Source: Betaproteobacteria bacterium
GTDB lineage: Bacteria > Pseudomonadota > Gammaproteobacteria > Burkholderiales > Casimicrobiaceae
Reading direction: 5' to 3'
DNA length: 64,000 nucleotides
Assembly (NCBI GenBank): GCA_004293675.1
Contig: READ01000019.1
Coordinates: 62,001-126,000, forward strand
A model generated the notes under the pieces. That model did not search any database. It had not been told where the DNA came from and saw nothing but the letters and a program-made list of their open reading frames with translations. How positions within the stretch are numbered: position 1 is the first letter of the stretch; the number at the start of each line of letters is the position of its first letter. Both the position numbers and the translations under genes were made by a program. This document shows, piece by piece, positions 44,705 to 53,866 of this stretch.

Positions 44705-45527
44705 GCAAACCGTTGTCGGGAAAGCGCTTCTCCTTGACCTCGGACACATAGCTGGCAATCGCTGCTTCGATGCTGCTGGCGCCGTTCATAAAGTTCTTCA
44801 CGAAACGAGGCAGCTTGCCTTTGGTGAGCCCCAGCATGTCGTGTAGCACCAACACCTGTCCCGAGCAATCAATGCCGGCACCGATTCCGATGACTGGAAT
44901 GGGCAGCAGGTCGGTGATTTCTTTCGCGAGCGTTGAGGGTAACAGCTCGAGCACCAACATCGCGGCACCCGCCTCGGCAATCGCGGCAGCGTCGCGCTTC
45001 AAAATCGCCGCAGCGGCGTCACTCTTTCCTTGAATTCGATAGCCACCGAGCGCGTGCACCGATTGTGGCGTGAGCCCCAAATGCGCACACACCGGAATGC
45101 CGCGTTCGCTTAAAAAACGCACCGTGTCATTGGTCCACCCGCCGCCTTCGAGCTTGACCATCTGTGCGCCTGCCTGCATTAATGTCGCGGCGTGCTCGAA
45201 CGCTTGCGCGGGGCTTTGCTGGTAACTCGCAAACGGCAAATCACCGATCACCCACGCGGTCTTATTACCTGCTGCAACGCAGCGAACGTGATAGGCCATT
45301 TCCTCGATGGAAACGGGCAGCGTACTCGCTTTCCCCTGCAACACCATGCCCAGCGAATCGCCGACCAGCAGCATTTCCACGCCTGCGTCATCGGCAATCC
45401 GAGCAAAGGTTGCGTCATAGCAAGTGAGCATCGTAAGCTTTTCGCCCGCAGCGTAGAGCTCACGCAATCGATGTAAGTTGATGGCTTTGCGCTGGGTAGA
45501 AATTTGATCGGGCGGGTGTGTTGACAT
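44694..45527 (-). CDS. panB: 3-methyl-2-oxobutanoate hydroxymethyltransferase PanB
   Basis: A 277-residue ketopantoate hydroxymethyltransferase of pantothenate biosynthesis. The family core is complete: [33 protein letters not shown], the VKLEGG metal/substrate region and [20 protein letters not shown]. The end overlaps hemW. panC is not next to it, in contrast to many bacteria. Confidence 0.97.
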   Translation of the reverse strand: MSTHPPDQISTQRKAINLHRLRELYAAGEKLTMLTCYDATFARIADDAGVEMLLVGDSLGMVLQGKASTLPVSIEEMAYHVRCVAAGNKTAWVIGDLPFASYQQSPAQAFEHAATLMQAGAQMVKLEGGGWTNDTVRFLSERGIPVCAHLGLTPQSVHALGGYRIQGKSDAAAAILKRDAAAIAEAGAAMLVLELLPSTLAKEITDLLPIPVIGIGAGIDCSGQVLVLHDMLGLTKGKLPRFVKNFMNGASSIEAAIASYVSEVKEKRFPDNGLHGY

Positions 45528-45545
45528 AAATATCGATGTAAAAAA

Positions 45546-46187
45546 TTACGCCCCGAGCTGAATGCGAAGCGCAGTGAGCGCATCGTCAAGCTCGATAACT
45601 TTGGCCTCAAGTGCCGCAACGCGATCTGCTAACGCCGACTCACGCTCGCTTTTCGACGGCGGCAAACTCGGTGCATCGCTGGCGGGCAACTCGCCGCCGA
45701 AGAGCATATGTTGCCATTTCGCAGCCCGCGCACCGGCCTCACGCGGCAGCTGAAGCACCAGCGGCGGCGTGAGTGCCGCCATCGCGATCAGCGTCGATTC
45801 CACCTCGTTCAAATCGGCAAAGGCATGCATTCGCTCTGCTCTCGAGCGAAGTTCGCCGGGCATCTGCGCGCCGCGAAGCATCAGCTCGCACAACAGCGCC
45901 GCTTCACTGCGCTGCAACCCCAAGCGCTCCACGAACGATTCCGAATACTTCGGTACCCGCGTGGCCGCGCCGGTATACAAACTCGTAAAACCCCGATCAC
46001 GCAACCGCTCGACGGCAGAGGACACTTCACTTTCAGACAGCGACGTCACCGGCGCGCGATTGTTCATCTGATTACAACCGTTGACCAACGAATTGATGGT
46101 CAGCGGATACGTATCGGGCACTGTGATGCGCTTTTCTATCATCGTGCCGATGATGCGGGCTTCGACGGGATCAAGGACTGCTTGCAT
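45546..46187 (-). CDS. yceH: YceH family protein (DUF480)
   Basis: A 213-residue protein with two winged-helix domains. The N-terminus [20 protein letters not shown] and [12 protein letters not shown] are hallmark sequences. A C-terminal heptad-like segment ([20 protein letters not shown]) suggests dimerisation. Cellular role unknown. 18 bases before panB and likely in the same transcript. Confidence 0.92.
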   Translation of the reverse strand: MQAVLDPVEARIIGTMIEKRITVPDTYPLTINSLVNGCNQMNNRAPVTSLSESEVSSAVERLRDRGFTSLYTGAATRVPKYSESFVERLGLQRSEAALLCELMLRGAQMPGELRSRAERMHAFADLNEVESTLIAMAALTPPLVLQLPREAGARAAKWQHMLFGGELPASDAPSLPPSKSERESALADRVAALEAKVIELDDALTALRIQLGA

Positions 46188-46250
46188 GAATGAGAGCTTC
46201 GTTCAATACGCGTTGCGGTAGGGCGCAAGCTTACCAATATCGGTGCGAGC

Positions 46251-47066
46251 TCAATTGGCGCTTCGGTTGGCCCACACGTCAAAGAGCGTAATAGCCTCTG
46301 GATCAAACCATTCAAGCGCGAAGCCCGCGATCGCAAAGACCACGGCGAGCATGGCAAACGCTGGTAAGGTTTTGCGCACGGCCGTATTGAGCCATTCGTG
46401 ACGATCTTGCGGTCGCACGTGCACGAGCAACAAACCCGCTGTGCCCGCATCAGTCATCAACTGAGCGAGCAATACCGGCGCTTGCCAAACCAGTGCGACG
46501 GTGCTGAATGCGAAACCACCCATTAGTAGCACCAGCCCGATCATGAGCAAGATGGGTACGACCACCACCGCGCCCTCTTCGGCGCTAACGGCCGCCTCAA
46601 CGCCGCCACTGACGATATCACCCGCCGAAAACCCGGAATCGGCTATACCGCCGTCGAAACTGCCACTGGCTCCTGCGCCCCCGAACTCACCGCCCGGACC
46701 CGAAAATTCCGGGTTGTGGCAGGTGCCGCCGGAGCTTGCGTTGCCATTGGAGTTCCCGACGCTGGGCATATCGAAATTCGAACCGTCCCACAGCGAACGA
46801 TGACTCCAAGCCCAGAGCAGCACGAGCAGTAGCAGGTAAGAGAGCATCACCGACACCGGATAGCGCCAGCTCATCGATTCCATGCCCAGGCGCCACAACA
46901 AGGCAGACAACAGGGCCGCGAATCCAGCCGTCACCAGGGCAATAAAAAACGCATTCGTTCGCGGCCAATAGCGCTGCTTGATCCGGTGCGTGAGGATCAC
47001 GCAAGCGGCGGCACGATTGTGGGGACGCGCAAGGGTTCTAGACGATCGATGAGCGATAGATTGCAT
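46251..47066 (-). CDS. Membrane protein with Gly/Ser-rich central segment, unknown function
   Basis: A 271-residue protein I do not recognise. Two N-terminal helices (about 38-62 and 70-88) are followed by a low-complexity Gly/Ser/Asn segment (about 100-155, for example GGEFGGAGASGSFDGG). Further hydrophobic helices lie at about 167-195, 198-215 and 235-255. The first 30 residues are basic and may belong to a longer upstream start region; the true start is uncertain. It ends 60 bases before yceH. Topology suggests an integral inner-membrane protein. Confidence 0.6.
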   Translation of the reverse strand: MQSIAHRSSRTLARPHNRAAACVILTHRIKQRYWPRTNAFFIALVTAGFAALLSALLWRLGMESMSWRYPVSVMLSYLLLLVLLWAWSHRSLWDGSNFDMPSVGNSNGNASSGGTCHNPEFSGPGGEFGGAGASGSFDGGIADSGFSAGDIVSGGVEAAVSAEEGAVVVVPILLMIGLVLLMGGFAFSTVALVWQAPVLLAQLMTDAGTAGLLLVHVRPQDRHEWLNTAVRKTLPAFAMLAVVFAIAGFALEWFDPEAITLFDVWANRSAN

Positions 47067-47345
47067 GGCAGCAATCTATCGTCTCCGCAGGTAGGGCCAA
47101 ATCGCGATGCGACGATCACACCATAGGCGGGACGACTCGCGGGTCCGAGCTGCGCGTGGACGGTGAGGCAATTGAAACCTGATCGCCCGAATGCGCTGAC
47201 GATTTCGAGCGCGAGCCGAAAACAGAGCGACCCACGAAAACAACACAACCATTCCGGTTCCTGACTAGCGAGATGCCTGAGGCAATAGGTTGGTATCGGT
47301 CGCTTACCGCGTGAAACGACTTGAGTCAGCCTTGGCGGCGCTCTC
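47067..47345. other. Intergenic region
   Basis: No gene recognised. Open frames on the minus strand through this stretch have no family similarity and run into the repeat that follows. The part after it, 47513-47746, is likewise empty. Confidence 0.45.
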
Positions 47346-47512
47346 TTTTGACGCAGATTAGCGCAGATTCGACGCAGATGGCCGCAGACTTCTGTGAGCG
47401 GACCCGCCCGAAAGGCACACAGCCAAACGAACTTTTGCGCACGGCACAACCAGCGCGTGCTCTGAAAAAGTCTGCGTTGATCTATGTTGAATCTGCGCTA
47501 ATCAGCGTCAAA
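47346..47512. repeat. GACGCAGAT-type repeat, paired inverted arms
   Basis: The left arm (47346-47390) is a run of GACGCAGATTAGCGCAGATT units. The right arm (47468-47512) is the inverted form (TCTGCGTTGATC, AATCTGCGCTAATCAGCGTC). The two arms enclose about 78 bases. A very similar pair is at 59845-59981, and fragments are near 2300 and 29390. Confidence 0.75.
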
Positions 47513-47746
47513 GAAGAGGCTTCGCACGCTCAGCTTTGGCGGCTAGCTGTGTTTAAGCTTAGCGCCGGTTCGTTGCCTGCGCCAACGTGCTAATGAGGTT
47601 CCGGTTTAGATCTGCGGAGTTGGACTACTGGTGTCTGCAGTTGCAAGGCAGCGAAATTAAACGCTACTGGCAAACCCGCATAACCTCGCGGCAGCAACAT
47701 TGATCATCACGATCTCACGTCAGTCGTGCCTCTAGACTGAGATTGC

Positions 47747-49027
47747 TCAGCGCTTAGATTTTCTGGTCTTACTCGATTTGGCTTTGGCGGCACGCCTTTT
47801 TGGCGCCGCTTGCGCGCTGCCGTAGGCGCGCAGTGCTTCGTCGAAGATGTCGTCAAAATCATCGAAAAACGGATCAGAGCGCGCTCTGGTCTTGTCTTGC
47901 ATATCCTTTAACCAAGCCACGAAGCGGGTGTCGTCCTGTAGTTCGGCTACGTCAGCCAGGGTCAACGCTAAATCCTCCTTGACCTCAGCGGCGCTTGCCT
48001 TGACGCTGCGAAGTACAAAGTCGACCGTGATTGCTTTGACGCGACCCGACATCAGAGGGCCGCCGAGGGCCCCGACTAGGTGCCTTTCGAGCTGGAGCGT
48101 GGTGCTTCTGATTTCGACGAGCTGTGCCTTGAGCGCCTCGCACCAGGCCACTACGGTTGCATCAGTTTCATTGACCAGGCAGGCGTCCGTATCGCGCGCG
48201 GTTTCGATTTGCAGGGCGAGTAGCGCTTGTAGATCATTGGCTGCGTAGGCCACATTGGCACGCGCCATACGCTCGGTGGCGAGCAGGCGCGCGGCATCGT
48301 CGCGGGCGCGATCAGGGTGGAGACTGCTGGCGAGTTGGCGGTAGAGCGTACGCAAGGCGAGCTTGGCGCTCTCAGCGCTCTGCTCGGCGGCCAGTTCACG
48401 TTTGTTGGGCGCACGCTTTTTGCCTTGCGCGCCCGGCGGTGGGGGGGTGTGGGGCGCAGGATCAGCATCGCCACGTTGCTCGCTGGAAAGCTGGTCAAGG
48501 AATTCCTCTGGAATACCCATCGCGCGCAGCGCCTCACGCGAAGCCGGATCCAAGGGATAGTCCTCATCGGTCTCGTCGAACGCCTCGGGCGGGCCGAAAA
48601 TTTCTTCGTAGAGCGGGCGCAGTGGGTCATCGGCCTGCACCTCCCACGGGGGCAGCATGCCCTCCAATAAATCGGTGGTGAATCGCTTGAGCGGCACCGT
48701 AAAACCTTTGTGTTTGGTCTTGTCGACAAGGCGCTTGGCGATCTGGAAGGCCACAGCGCGCTGCGCCTCAGTCAACTGCTCGAAGATCGGCTCTAAATGA
48801 TCGCGATACGCGTTTCTCCCTGCTTCCAGCATCTCGCTCACGCCCTGCATGCGCCGATTCGCGTTTTCGATATCGGTGAGCAGCCTGCTGAAGCGCTTTT
48901 GGGCGGGGGTGCGCGCCAATACCTTGGCGCGCAACGCGAGGCGCTGCGATGGCTCGAGCGGCGAGGCATTGCCGAACAAATCTTGCTGCGTGGTGGGATC
49001 GATAGGTGGTGGAGATTTGGCAGGCAT
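47747..49027 (-). CDS. J-domain-like protein
   Basis: A 426-residue soluble protein. A helical N-terminal region (about 25-130) and an acidic linker (about 140-200, with Pro run TPPPP) precede a J-domain-like segment (about 222-275): LRTLYRQLASSLHPDRARDD has the HPD motif at 237-239, which is needed to stimulate Hsp70. The C-terminal half is helical and ends in a basic tail (KRRAAKAKSSKTRKSKR). The J domain is internal rather than N-terminal, and no Gly/Phe or zinc domain is present. Client and partner Hsp70 are unknown. Confidence 0.75.
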   Translation of the reverse strand: MPAKSPPPIDPTTQQDLFGNASPLEPSQRLALRAKVLARTPAQKRFSRLLTDIENANRRMQGVSEMLEAGRNAYRDHLEPIFEQLTEAQRAVAFQIAKRLVDKTKHKGFTVPLKRFTTDLLEGMLPPWEVQADDPLRPLYEEIFGPPEAFDETDEDYPLDPASREALRAMGIPEEFLDQLSSEQRGDADPAPHTPPPPGAQGKKRAPNKRELAAEQSAESAKLALRTLYRQLASSLHPDRARDDAARLLATERMARANVAYAANDLQALLALQIETARDTDACLVNETDATVVAWCEALKAQLVEIRSTTLQLERHLVGALGGPLMSGRVKAITVDFVLRSVKASAAEVKEDLALTLADVAELQDDTRFVAWLKDMQDKTRARSDPFFDDFDDIFDEALRAYGSAQAAPKRRAAKAKSSKTRKSKR

Positions 49028-49174
49028 GTGGTTTTCAGTGTGACAGCCAGAGGGGTGAGTAACAGGTGAATTCGCAATCGCTCGGCGGAAACTATTATTG
49101 CCCCAATGCCGCTAACGGGAGCCGAACCTAATGCGCGCCAACGCTCGCGCCCAAAGGCGCGGCGGCCTGGCGTT

Positions 49175-49765
49175 TTATTCTTGAAGCCGCAGCAACAGCG
49201 CCGCGAGCGCTCGCCCACGATGTGAATGCGCACCTTTGATGTCGATGGGCATTTCGGCGGCGGTTTGATTGAGTGCGATGTCGAGAAAATAGGGGTCGTA
49301 GCCAAAGCCCCCAGCGCCGCGCGGTGTGTCGATCATTTCACCCCACCAACGGCCCTCGGCGATGATGGGCTCGGGGTCGTTCTCGTGCATCACCAAAGCG
49401 AGAACGGCGGTGTAATGGGCGCGACGGTGGGCGACACCTTGCAGGTCGGCGATCAATTTCGCGTTGTTGTCGGCATCACTTTTTTGTGCGCCAGCGTAGT
49501 AGGCCGAATTGACGCCGGGTGCGCCGTTGAGCGCGTCAACACAAATACCCGAATCATCGGCAAGCGCGGGCAGGCCGGTGTGACGCGCGGCGTTTCGGGC
49601 CTTGGCGAGCGCATTTTCAAGGAAGGTGCAGTGTGGCTCGGGCGCTTCGGGTACGTCAAATGCACTCTGCGGAAGTACCACGATACCGAGGGGCGCAAGC
49701 AGGCGCTCAAACTCTTTGAGCTTTTTTAGGTTACCGGTGGCGATGACGAGTTTCGTTAGCTTCAT
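49175..49765 (-). CDS. rdgB: XTP/dITP diphosphatase RdgB
   Basis: A 196-residue house-cleaning nucleotide phosphatase that removes non-canonical purine triphosphates. The family motifs LVIATGNLKKLKEFERLL, ADDSGICVDALNGAPGVNSA and GGFGYDPYFLD are complete, and the end SHRGRALAALLLRLQ matches the HRG(K/R)A motif. Its start is 8 bases from a REPIN that separates it from rph. Confidence 0.96.
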   Translation of the reverse strand: MKLTKLVIATGNLKKLKEFERLLAPLGIVVLPQSAFDVPEAPEPHCTFLENALAKARNAARHTGLPALADDSGICVDALNGAPGVNSAYYAGAQKSDADNNAKLIADLQGVAHRRAHYTAVLALVMHENDPEPIIAEGRWWGEMIDTPRGAGGFGYDPYFLDIALNQTAAEMPIDIKGAHSHRGRALAALLLRLQE

Positions 49766-49773
49766 TTTGAACG

Positions 49774-49838
49774 TTGTAGGAGCGACTTGTCGCGAAGGGT
49801 TCGTTTTGCGGGAAATTCGCGGCGAGCCGCTCCTACAG
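49774..49838. repeat. REPIN-like element between rdgB and rph
   Basis: TTGTAGGAGCGACTTGTCGC on the left faces CGGCGAGCCGCTCCTACAG on the right. Shorter than the copies at 26 kb and with a different inner sequence. Confidence 0.75.
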
Positions 49839-49860
49839 CTTAGGTGGCAGCGATAGCAGC

Positions 49861-50580
49861 TTAGGCGGCGGCGATGGCGGCTGTTTGCGCGACATTGAGT
49901 GCTTTTATTCCATCGGCGGCCAGCGCTAACAAGGCATCCATTTCTGCCCTTGAAAACGGCTTGCCCTCGGCCGTTCCCTGCACTTCCACGAAGCCGCCCG
50001 CGCCGGTCATCACGACATTCATATCGGTTTCGCAGTTGGAATCTTCGTCGTAGTCCAAATCGAGCACAGGCGTTGACTCAAATATTCCCACCGAGACCGC
50101 AGCCACGGAATCAACCAGCGGAGATTCGGTGAGTAACCCCGCAGCGACCAGTTTGTTGCAGGCGATGGCCAACGCAACATAAGCACCTGTAATCGACGCG
50201 CAGCGGGTTCCGCCATCGGCCTGCAACACGTCGCAGTCGAGCGTGATTTGCCGCTCGCCGAGTTTTTTCAAATCAACCACGGCGCGTAAGCTGCGACCGA
50301 TTAAGCGTTGGATTTCCTGCGTACGGCCGCTTTGCTTGCCACTGGCAGCTTCGCGGCGCATGCGGGTGTGTGTTGAGCGCGGCAACATGCCGTATTCGGC
50401 GGTGACCCAGCCCTCGCCGCTGCCGCGTTTATGCGGTGGTACGTTGTTTTCAACGCTGGCATTGCACAGCACGCGGGTGCTGCCACATTCGATAAGCACC
50501 GAGCCTTCGGCGTGAACGGTAAAGTGCGGGGTGATCTTGATTGCCCGAAGTTGGTCGGGGGCTCGATTCGATGGTCGCAT
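49861..50580 (-). CDS. rph: Ribonuclease PH
   Basis: A 239-residue phosphorolytic 3'-5' exoribonuclease that trims tRNA precursors. The ATG at 50580 follows CAAGGAATCGCC and starts [20 protein letters not shown]. Family landmarks are [30 protein letters not shown], and [20 protein letters not shown]. Full length and intact, unlike the E. coli K-12 allele. Confidence 0.96.
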   Translation of the reverse strand: MRPSNRAPDQLRAIKITPHFTVHAEGSVLIECGSTRVLCNASVENNVPPHKRGSGEGWVTAEYGMLPRSTHTRMRREAASGKQSGRTQEIQRLIGRSLRAVVDLKKLGERQITLDCDVLQADGGTRCASITGAYVALAIACNKLVAAGLLTESPLVDSVAAVSVGIFESTPVLDLDYDEDSNCETDMNVVMTGAGGFVEVQGTAEGKPFSRAEMDALLALAADGIKALNVAQTAAIAAA

Positions 50581-50647
50581 GGCGATTCCTTGGGTGGTGT
50601 GTGACGCGGCAAAAAAACGCTCATTGCGCTTCTCGCGCGACGTGTGC

Positions 50648-51607
50648 TCAGGCCTGATTGTAGGAGCGGCCCAACAATTCGAGCCCGATTTCGCTATCCA
50701 CTTGGGCTTCAAATCCCGCGCGCGATAGCGCGGAGCCATCAAGCCTCCAATCCTCGAGCAATTGCAGCGCAAGTCGTTTGGCACCGACCGTTCGCAGGCC
50801 CAGTGACAAAAGCGGTTTGGGCACGGATATCAATTTCGGTGCAACGCGCATGCCACGAGCCAGGGCTTCGATCATCGATTTTGTCGAGATGGGCTGGCGG
50901 TCGCACGGCAACCAGACACTAACCGATTGATCCACCGCCGCAGCCTCAGCGCTCCACACAGCACACGACGCTACCGTGTCAACAGCAACAATCGAGCGCT
51001 GGTTGTCGACGCGCGCGAACGGCAAAGGAACACCGCGCAAAACGGCCCTAGCCAATCGGCTCAGATTGCCGGGCGCATTCACGCCGTAAACCACTGGCGG
51101 TCGAAGAATCACAATCTGCATTGAGCTCTCATTTGCAATTTCACGCAATACGGCCTCGGCAGCGAACTTTGATCGTGCGTAGGCAGACTGCGGATTGAGC
51201 GCCGAATGTTCGTCAAACGGGGCGTCGTTGCCGGCGTCGCCGTAGACTGCCGCGCTGCTCAGGAAAACGAACCGCCGAACCCGCGCCGCCGCCGCAGCGC
51301 GCGCCGCGCGTGCCGTCAATTGCATGTTGTCCCTGAGCATCGCTTCGTCATCGCCCTGGGCGCGTCGTCGATGCACGCGAGCAGCAGCGTGAATGACTGT
51401 GCTTGCACCGAGAAATCGCTCGGTCCACTCAGCAACATCAATGTCTGCGTAGTTGCCCACCTGCTGCCAGCGCAGTGCATTGGACACGCGCGACGTAGCC
51501 GTCACCACGGCCTGCGTGCTAATGGCGATCACTGCGTGTTCCCGTTTCAGCGCGTGAGCAACACAATGCGCGCCGATGTAGCCCGACGCCCCGGTCACGG
51601 CAATCAA
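50648..51607 (-). CDS. NAD-dependent epimerase/dehydratase family protein
   Basis: A 319-residue extended short-chain dehydrogenase. From a TTG at 51607, overlapping the glycosyltransferase stop (TTGA) and preceded by GAGG, the protein opens [12 protein letters not shown] with the GxxGxxG nucleotide motif. The active site SSAAVYG and YARSK (Tyr/Lys) is present. Such enzymes modify nucleotide sugars, for example 4-epimerisation, and the neighbouring glycosyltransferase fits a glycan pathway. The C-terminus LLGRSYNQA is encoded by half of a REP sequence (GTAGGAGCGG, 50661-50670), so the natural end has been replaced or extended. Confidence 0.88.
   Translation of the reverse strand: MIAVTGASGYIGAHCVAHALKREHAVIAISTQAVVTATSRVSNALRWQQVGNYADIDVAEWTERFLGASTVIHAAARVHRRRAQGDDEAMLRDNMQLTARAARAAAAARVRRFVFLSSAAVYGDAGNDAPFDEHSALNPQSAYARSKFAAEAVLREIANESSMQIVILRPPVVYGVNAPGNLSRLARAVLRGVPLPFARVDNQRSIVAVDTVASCAVWSAEAAAVDQSVSVWLPCDRQPISTKSMIEALARGMRVAPKLISVPKPLLSLGLRTVGAKRLALQLLEDWRLDGSALSRAGFEAQVDSEIGLELLGRSYNQA
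50656..50672. repeat. Single REP half inside the 3' end of the epimerase gene
   Basis: ATTGTAGGAGCGGCCC matches the outer half of the REPINs at 26287, 28472, 49774 and 63533. It is translated as part of the last residues of the epimerase. Confidence 0.7.
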
Positions 51608-52407
51608 AAGTGCCTCAAAGCCAGATTCGGATCGCGCCAGCGCCAACCGTGTTTGTTGAACAGTCGAACCAGCGACACAACGGTGACCCATGTCAGCTTT
51701 AGCGAGCGATGCGAACCACGCGCCCAATCATGCGTCACCCGAGCACCGGGCACATACACCGCTCGCCCCAAACGACGCGCCCGAAGCGTGATGTCGCAAT
51801 CCTCGAAATACAGAAAGAATCGCTCGTCAAACCCACGCAGTCGCTCATACGTATCGCGGCGAAACATCATCAACGCGCCCGATAAAAACTCGGGCTCGAT
51901 TTCGCGTGCGTAATCTGCATCGCGCATTTCAAAATAGTTGGCGTCAACATCAAACCCCAACCACTGAGTCACATCCAGGGGCAAAAAACGTCGAGCTAGC
52001 AGCGCACGAATACTGGGGTAGCGCTTGCAGAGCAATTGCTGCGAACCATCGGCGTTGTAGAGCGCGGGCCCCGTGAGCTGTATCGTTCGATCAGCCGCCA
52101 TCGCCTCCAGCAAGCGCCGAATGGCTTCGGGTTCGAACCGAATGTCAGGGTTCAGGACCGCGTGAAAAGGCGCAGCGGGCAGTGATCGAAACGCGAAGTT
52201 ATGCGCGTTTCCGAATCCGGCGTTGCCATCGGGATTGAGCTCGTAGCGAAACTTCGGAAACTGAGTGACCAGCGCCTTGGCCTCAGCGCTGGTGCCGTTG
52301 TCGACCACCACGCCGCTTTGCAAATCGCTGCACGCTTGTGCCGATGACAGCACCGCGTGAAGCGACTCAAGGTTCGGCTCAAAAACAACGATGCTGGCGT
52401 TCCACAT
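51604..52407 (-). CDS. Family 2 glycosyltransferase
   Basis: A 267-residue GT-A fold glycosyltransferase. It opens WNASIVVFEPN, with the donor-binding region around VVDNGTS and the metal-binding aspartate in AVLNPDIRFEP. FLSGALMMFRRDTYERLRGFDERFFLYFEDCDI is the acceptor/GT2 signature. This type includes rhamnosyltransferases for cell-surface glycans. It is translationally coupled to the sugar epimerase, so both likely act on one surface polysaccharide. Confidence 0.9.
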   Translation of the reverse strand: MWNASIVVFEPNLESLHAVLSSAQACSDLQSGVVVDNGTSAEAKALVTQFPKFRYELNPDGNAGFGNAHNFAFRSLPAAPFHAVLNPDIRFEPEAIRRLLEAMAADRTIQLTGPALYNADGSQQLLCKRYPSIRALLARRFLPLDVTQWLGFDVDANYFEMRDADYAREIEPEFLSGALMMFRRDTYERLRGFDERFFLYFEDCDITLRARRLGRAVYVPGARVTHDWARGSHRSLKLTWVTVVSLVRLFNKHGWRWRDPNLALRHF

Positions 52408-52467
52408 AGCGCTGAATATAGAGCGATCAGCGCGATGTGTACACGTGGCTCAGCAACGACAATGGAG

Positions 52468-53646
52468 CTACTTGAGCCCAGCCGCAGCGCGCAGAACGGC
52501 TGCCTTGTCGGTCTTTTCCCAAGCAAATTCGGGCTCATCGCGACCGAAATGGCCATACGCCGCCGTCTTTTGGTAAATCGGACGCAGCAGGTCGAGCATT
52601 TGGATGATGCCCTTGGGTCGCAGGTCGAAGTGCTCGTTCACCAGCGCTGCGATTTTCTCGTCAGAGATCACGCCCGTGCCTTCGGTGTAAACAGTCACGT
52701 TCATCGGGCGCGCGACACCAATGGCGTAAGCCACCTGAATCTGGCACTGCTTTGCGATGCCGGCAGCCACGATGTTTTTAGCTACGTAGCGCGCTGCGTA
52801 AGCCGCTGAGCGATCCACCTTGGATGGGTCTTTGCCCGAGAACGCGCCACCACCGTGCGGGCAAGCACCGCCATAGGTGTCAACGATGATCTTGCGACCC
52901 GTTAAACCACAGTCTCCCTGTGGTCCACCCACAACAAAGCGGCCCGTCGGGTTCACGAGGTATCGTGTGTTGACCAGCATCTCCTTTGGCAGCACGGGCT
53001 TGATGATGTTTTCAATCACCGCATCCACGAATTCCTTTTTCATCGTTTTGCCGTCGCTCCACTCGGGCGCGTGTTGGCTCGATAAAACAACGGTGTCGAT
53101 AGAAACAGGCTTGCCGTCAACATAGCGCATCGTGACCTGCGATTTCGCGTCGGGGCGCAGGTACGGCATGCGGCCGTCTTTACGAAGCATCGCTTGACGC
53201 TCGACCAGGCGGTGCGCATAGTAAATCGGGGCGGGCATCAATTCAGGGGTTTCGTCGCAAGCGTAGCCAAACATCAAGCCTTGGTCACCCGCGCCAGTGT
53301 TTAGATGGTCGTCGCTCGCGTGATCGACGCCCTGAGCGATGTCGTTGGATTGCTTGTCGTAGCAAACCATGACCGCGCAGCCCTTGTAATCGATCCCGTA
53401 TTCGGTGTTGTCGTAGCCGATGCGTTTGATCGTGTCACGAGCGACTTGGATGTAATCAACGTGGGCGTTGGTGGTGATTTCACCGGCAAGCACCACCAAA
53501 CCCGTGTTGCAAAGCGTTTCTGCAGCAACGCGCGAGCGTGGATCTTGTTCAAAAATCGCGTCAAGAATGGCGTCGGAAATCTGATCGGCGACCTTATCGG
53601 GGTGGCCTTCAGAGACGGATTCGGAGGTGAATAAATAGTCGCTCAT
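52468..53646 (-). CDS. metK: S-adenosylmethionine synthetase
   Basis: A 392-residue MetK making SAM from methionine and ATP. Family motifs are intact: [33 protein letters not shown], and the P-loop-like [19 protein letters not shown]. The ATG at 53646 has only a weak ribosome-binding site (AGAAAG), directly preceded by a structured leader. Monocistronic by appearance. Confidence 0.97.
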   Translation of the reverse strand: MSDYLFTSESVSEGHPDKVADQISDAILDAIFEQDPRSRVAAETLCNTGLVVLAGEITTNAHVDYIQVARDTIKRIGYDNTEYGIDYKGCAVMVCYDKQSNDIAQGVDHASDDHLNTGAGDQGLMFGYACDETPELMPAPIYYAHRLVERQAMLRKDGRMPYLRPDAKSQVTMRYVDGKPVSIDTVVLSSQHAPEWSDGKTMKKEFVDAVIENIIKPVLPKEMLVNTRYLVNPTGRFVVGGPQGDCGLTGRKIIVDTYGGACPHGGGAFSGKDPSKVDRSAAYAARYVAKNIVAAGIAKQCQIQVAYAIGVARPMNVTVYTEGTGVISDEKIAALVNEHFDLRPKGIIQMLDLLRPIYQKTAAYGHFGRDEPEFAWEKTDKAAVLRAAAGLK

Positions 53647-53657
53647 AAGTGCTTTCT

Positions 53658-53714
53658 GTTCGGTGATCAGGAAATGTGACCCATGGTGGCTCGACCCTGC
53701 GAGCCAACCCGAAC
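53658..53714 (-). promoter_or_regulatory. Structured 5' leader of metK, candidate cis-regulatory RNA
   Basis: On the metK strand an outer helix GTTCGG / CCGAAC (53709-53714 with 53658-53663) encloses a strong hairpin TGGCTCG / CGAGCCA (53700-53706 with 53687-53693, six-base loop). The outer 3' strand ends about 10 bases from the start codon and next to the weak ribosome-binding site. I do not recognise it as a known SAM or SAH riboswitch class. A regulator responding to SAM would make sense, but this is inference. Confidence 0.4.
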
Positions 53715-53866
53715 ATGCTGTGAAGCGATTGCTACGAGCGGCGACGCTTTAGCGGAAACATCAAAACAAAAGCGGCATCAAAACCGTTACTGTCCGCGCC
53801 CGCTCCGCAAGTTGTCGAATAACTCAGCGGACGCTATTTACAATCAACTGCAATTTTAGCCAATCC

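Noticed and set aside
46997-47449. Minus-strand 150-codon frame
   Set aside because: It overlaps the GACGCAGAT repeat and the start region of the membrane protein gene and has no family similarity.
53658-53714. Assignment of the metK leader to a known SAM or SAH riboswitch class
   Set aside because: I could not match the helix layout to SAM-I, SAM-II, SMK or SAH motifs by eye, so it is listed only as a candidate structure.
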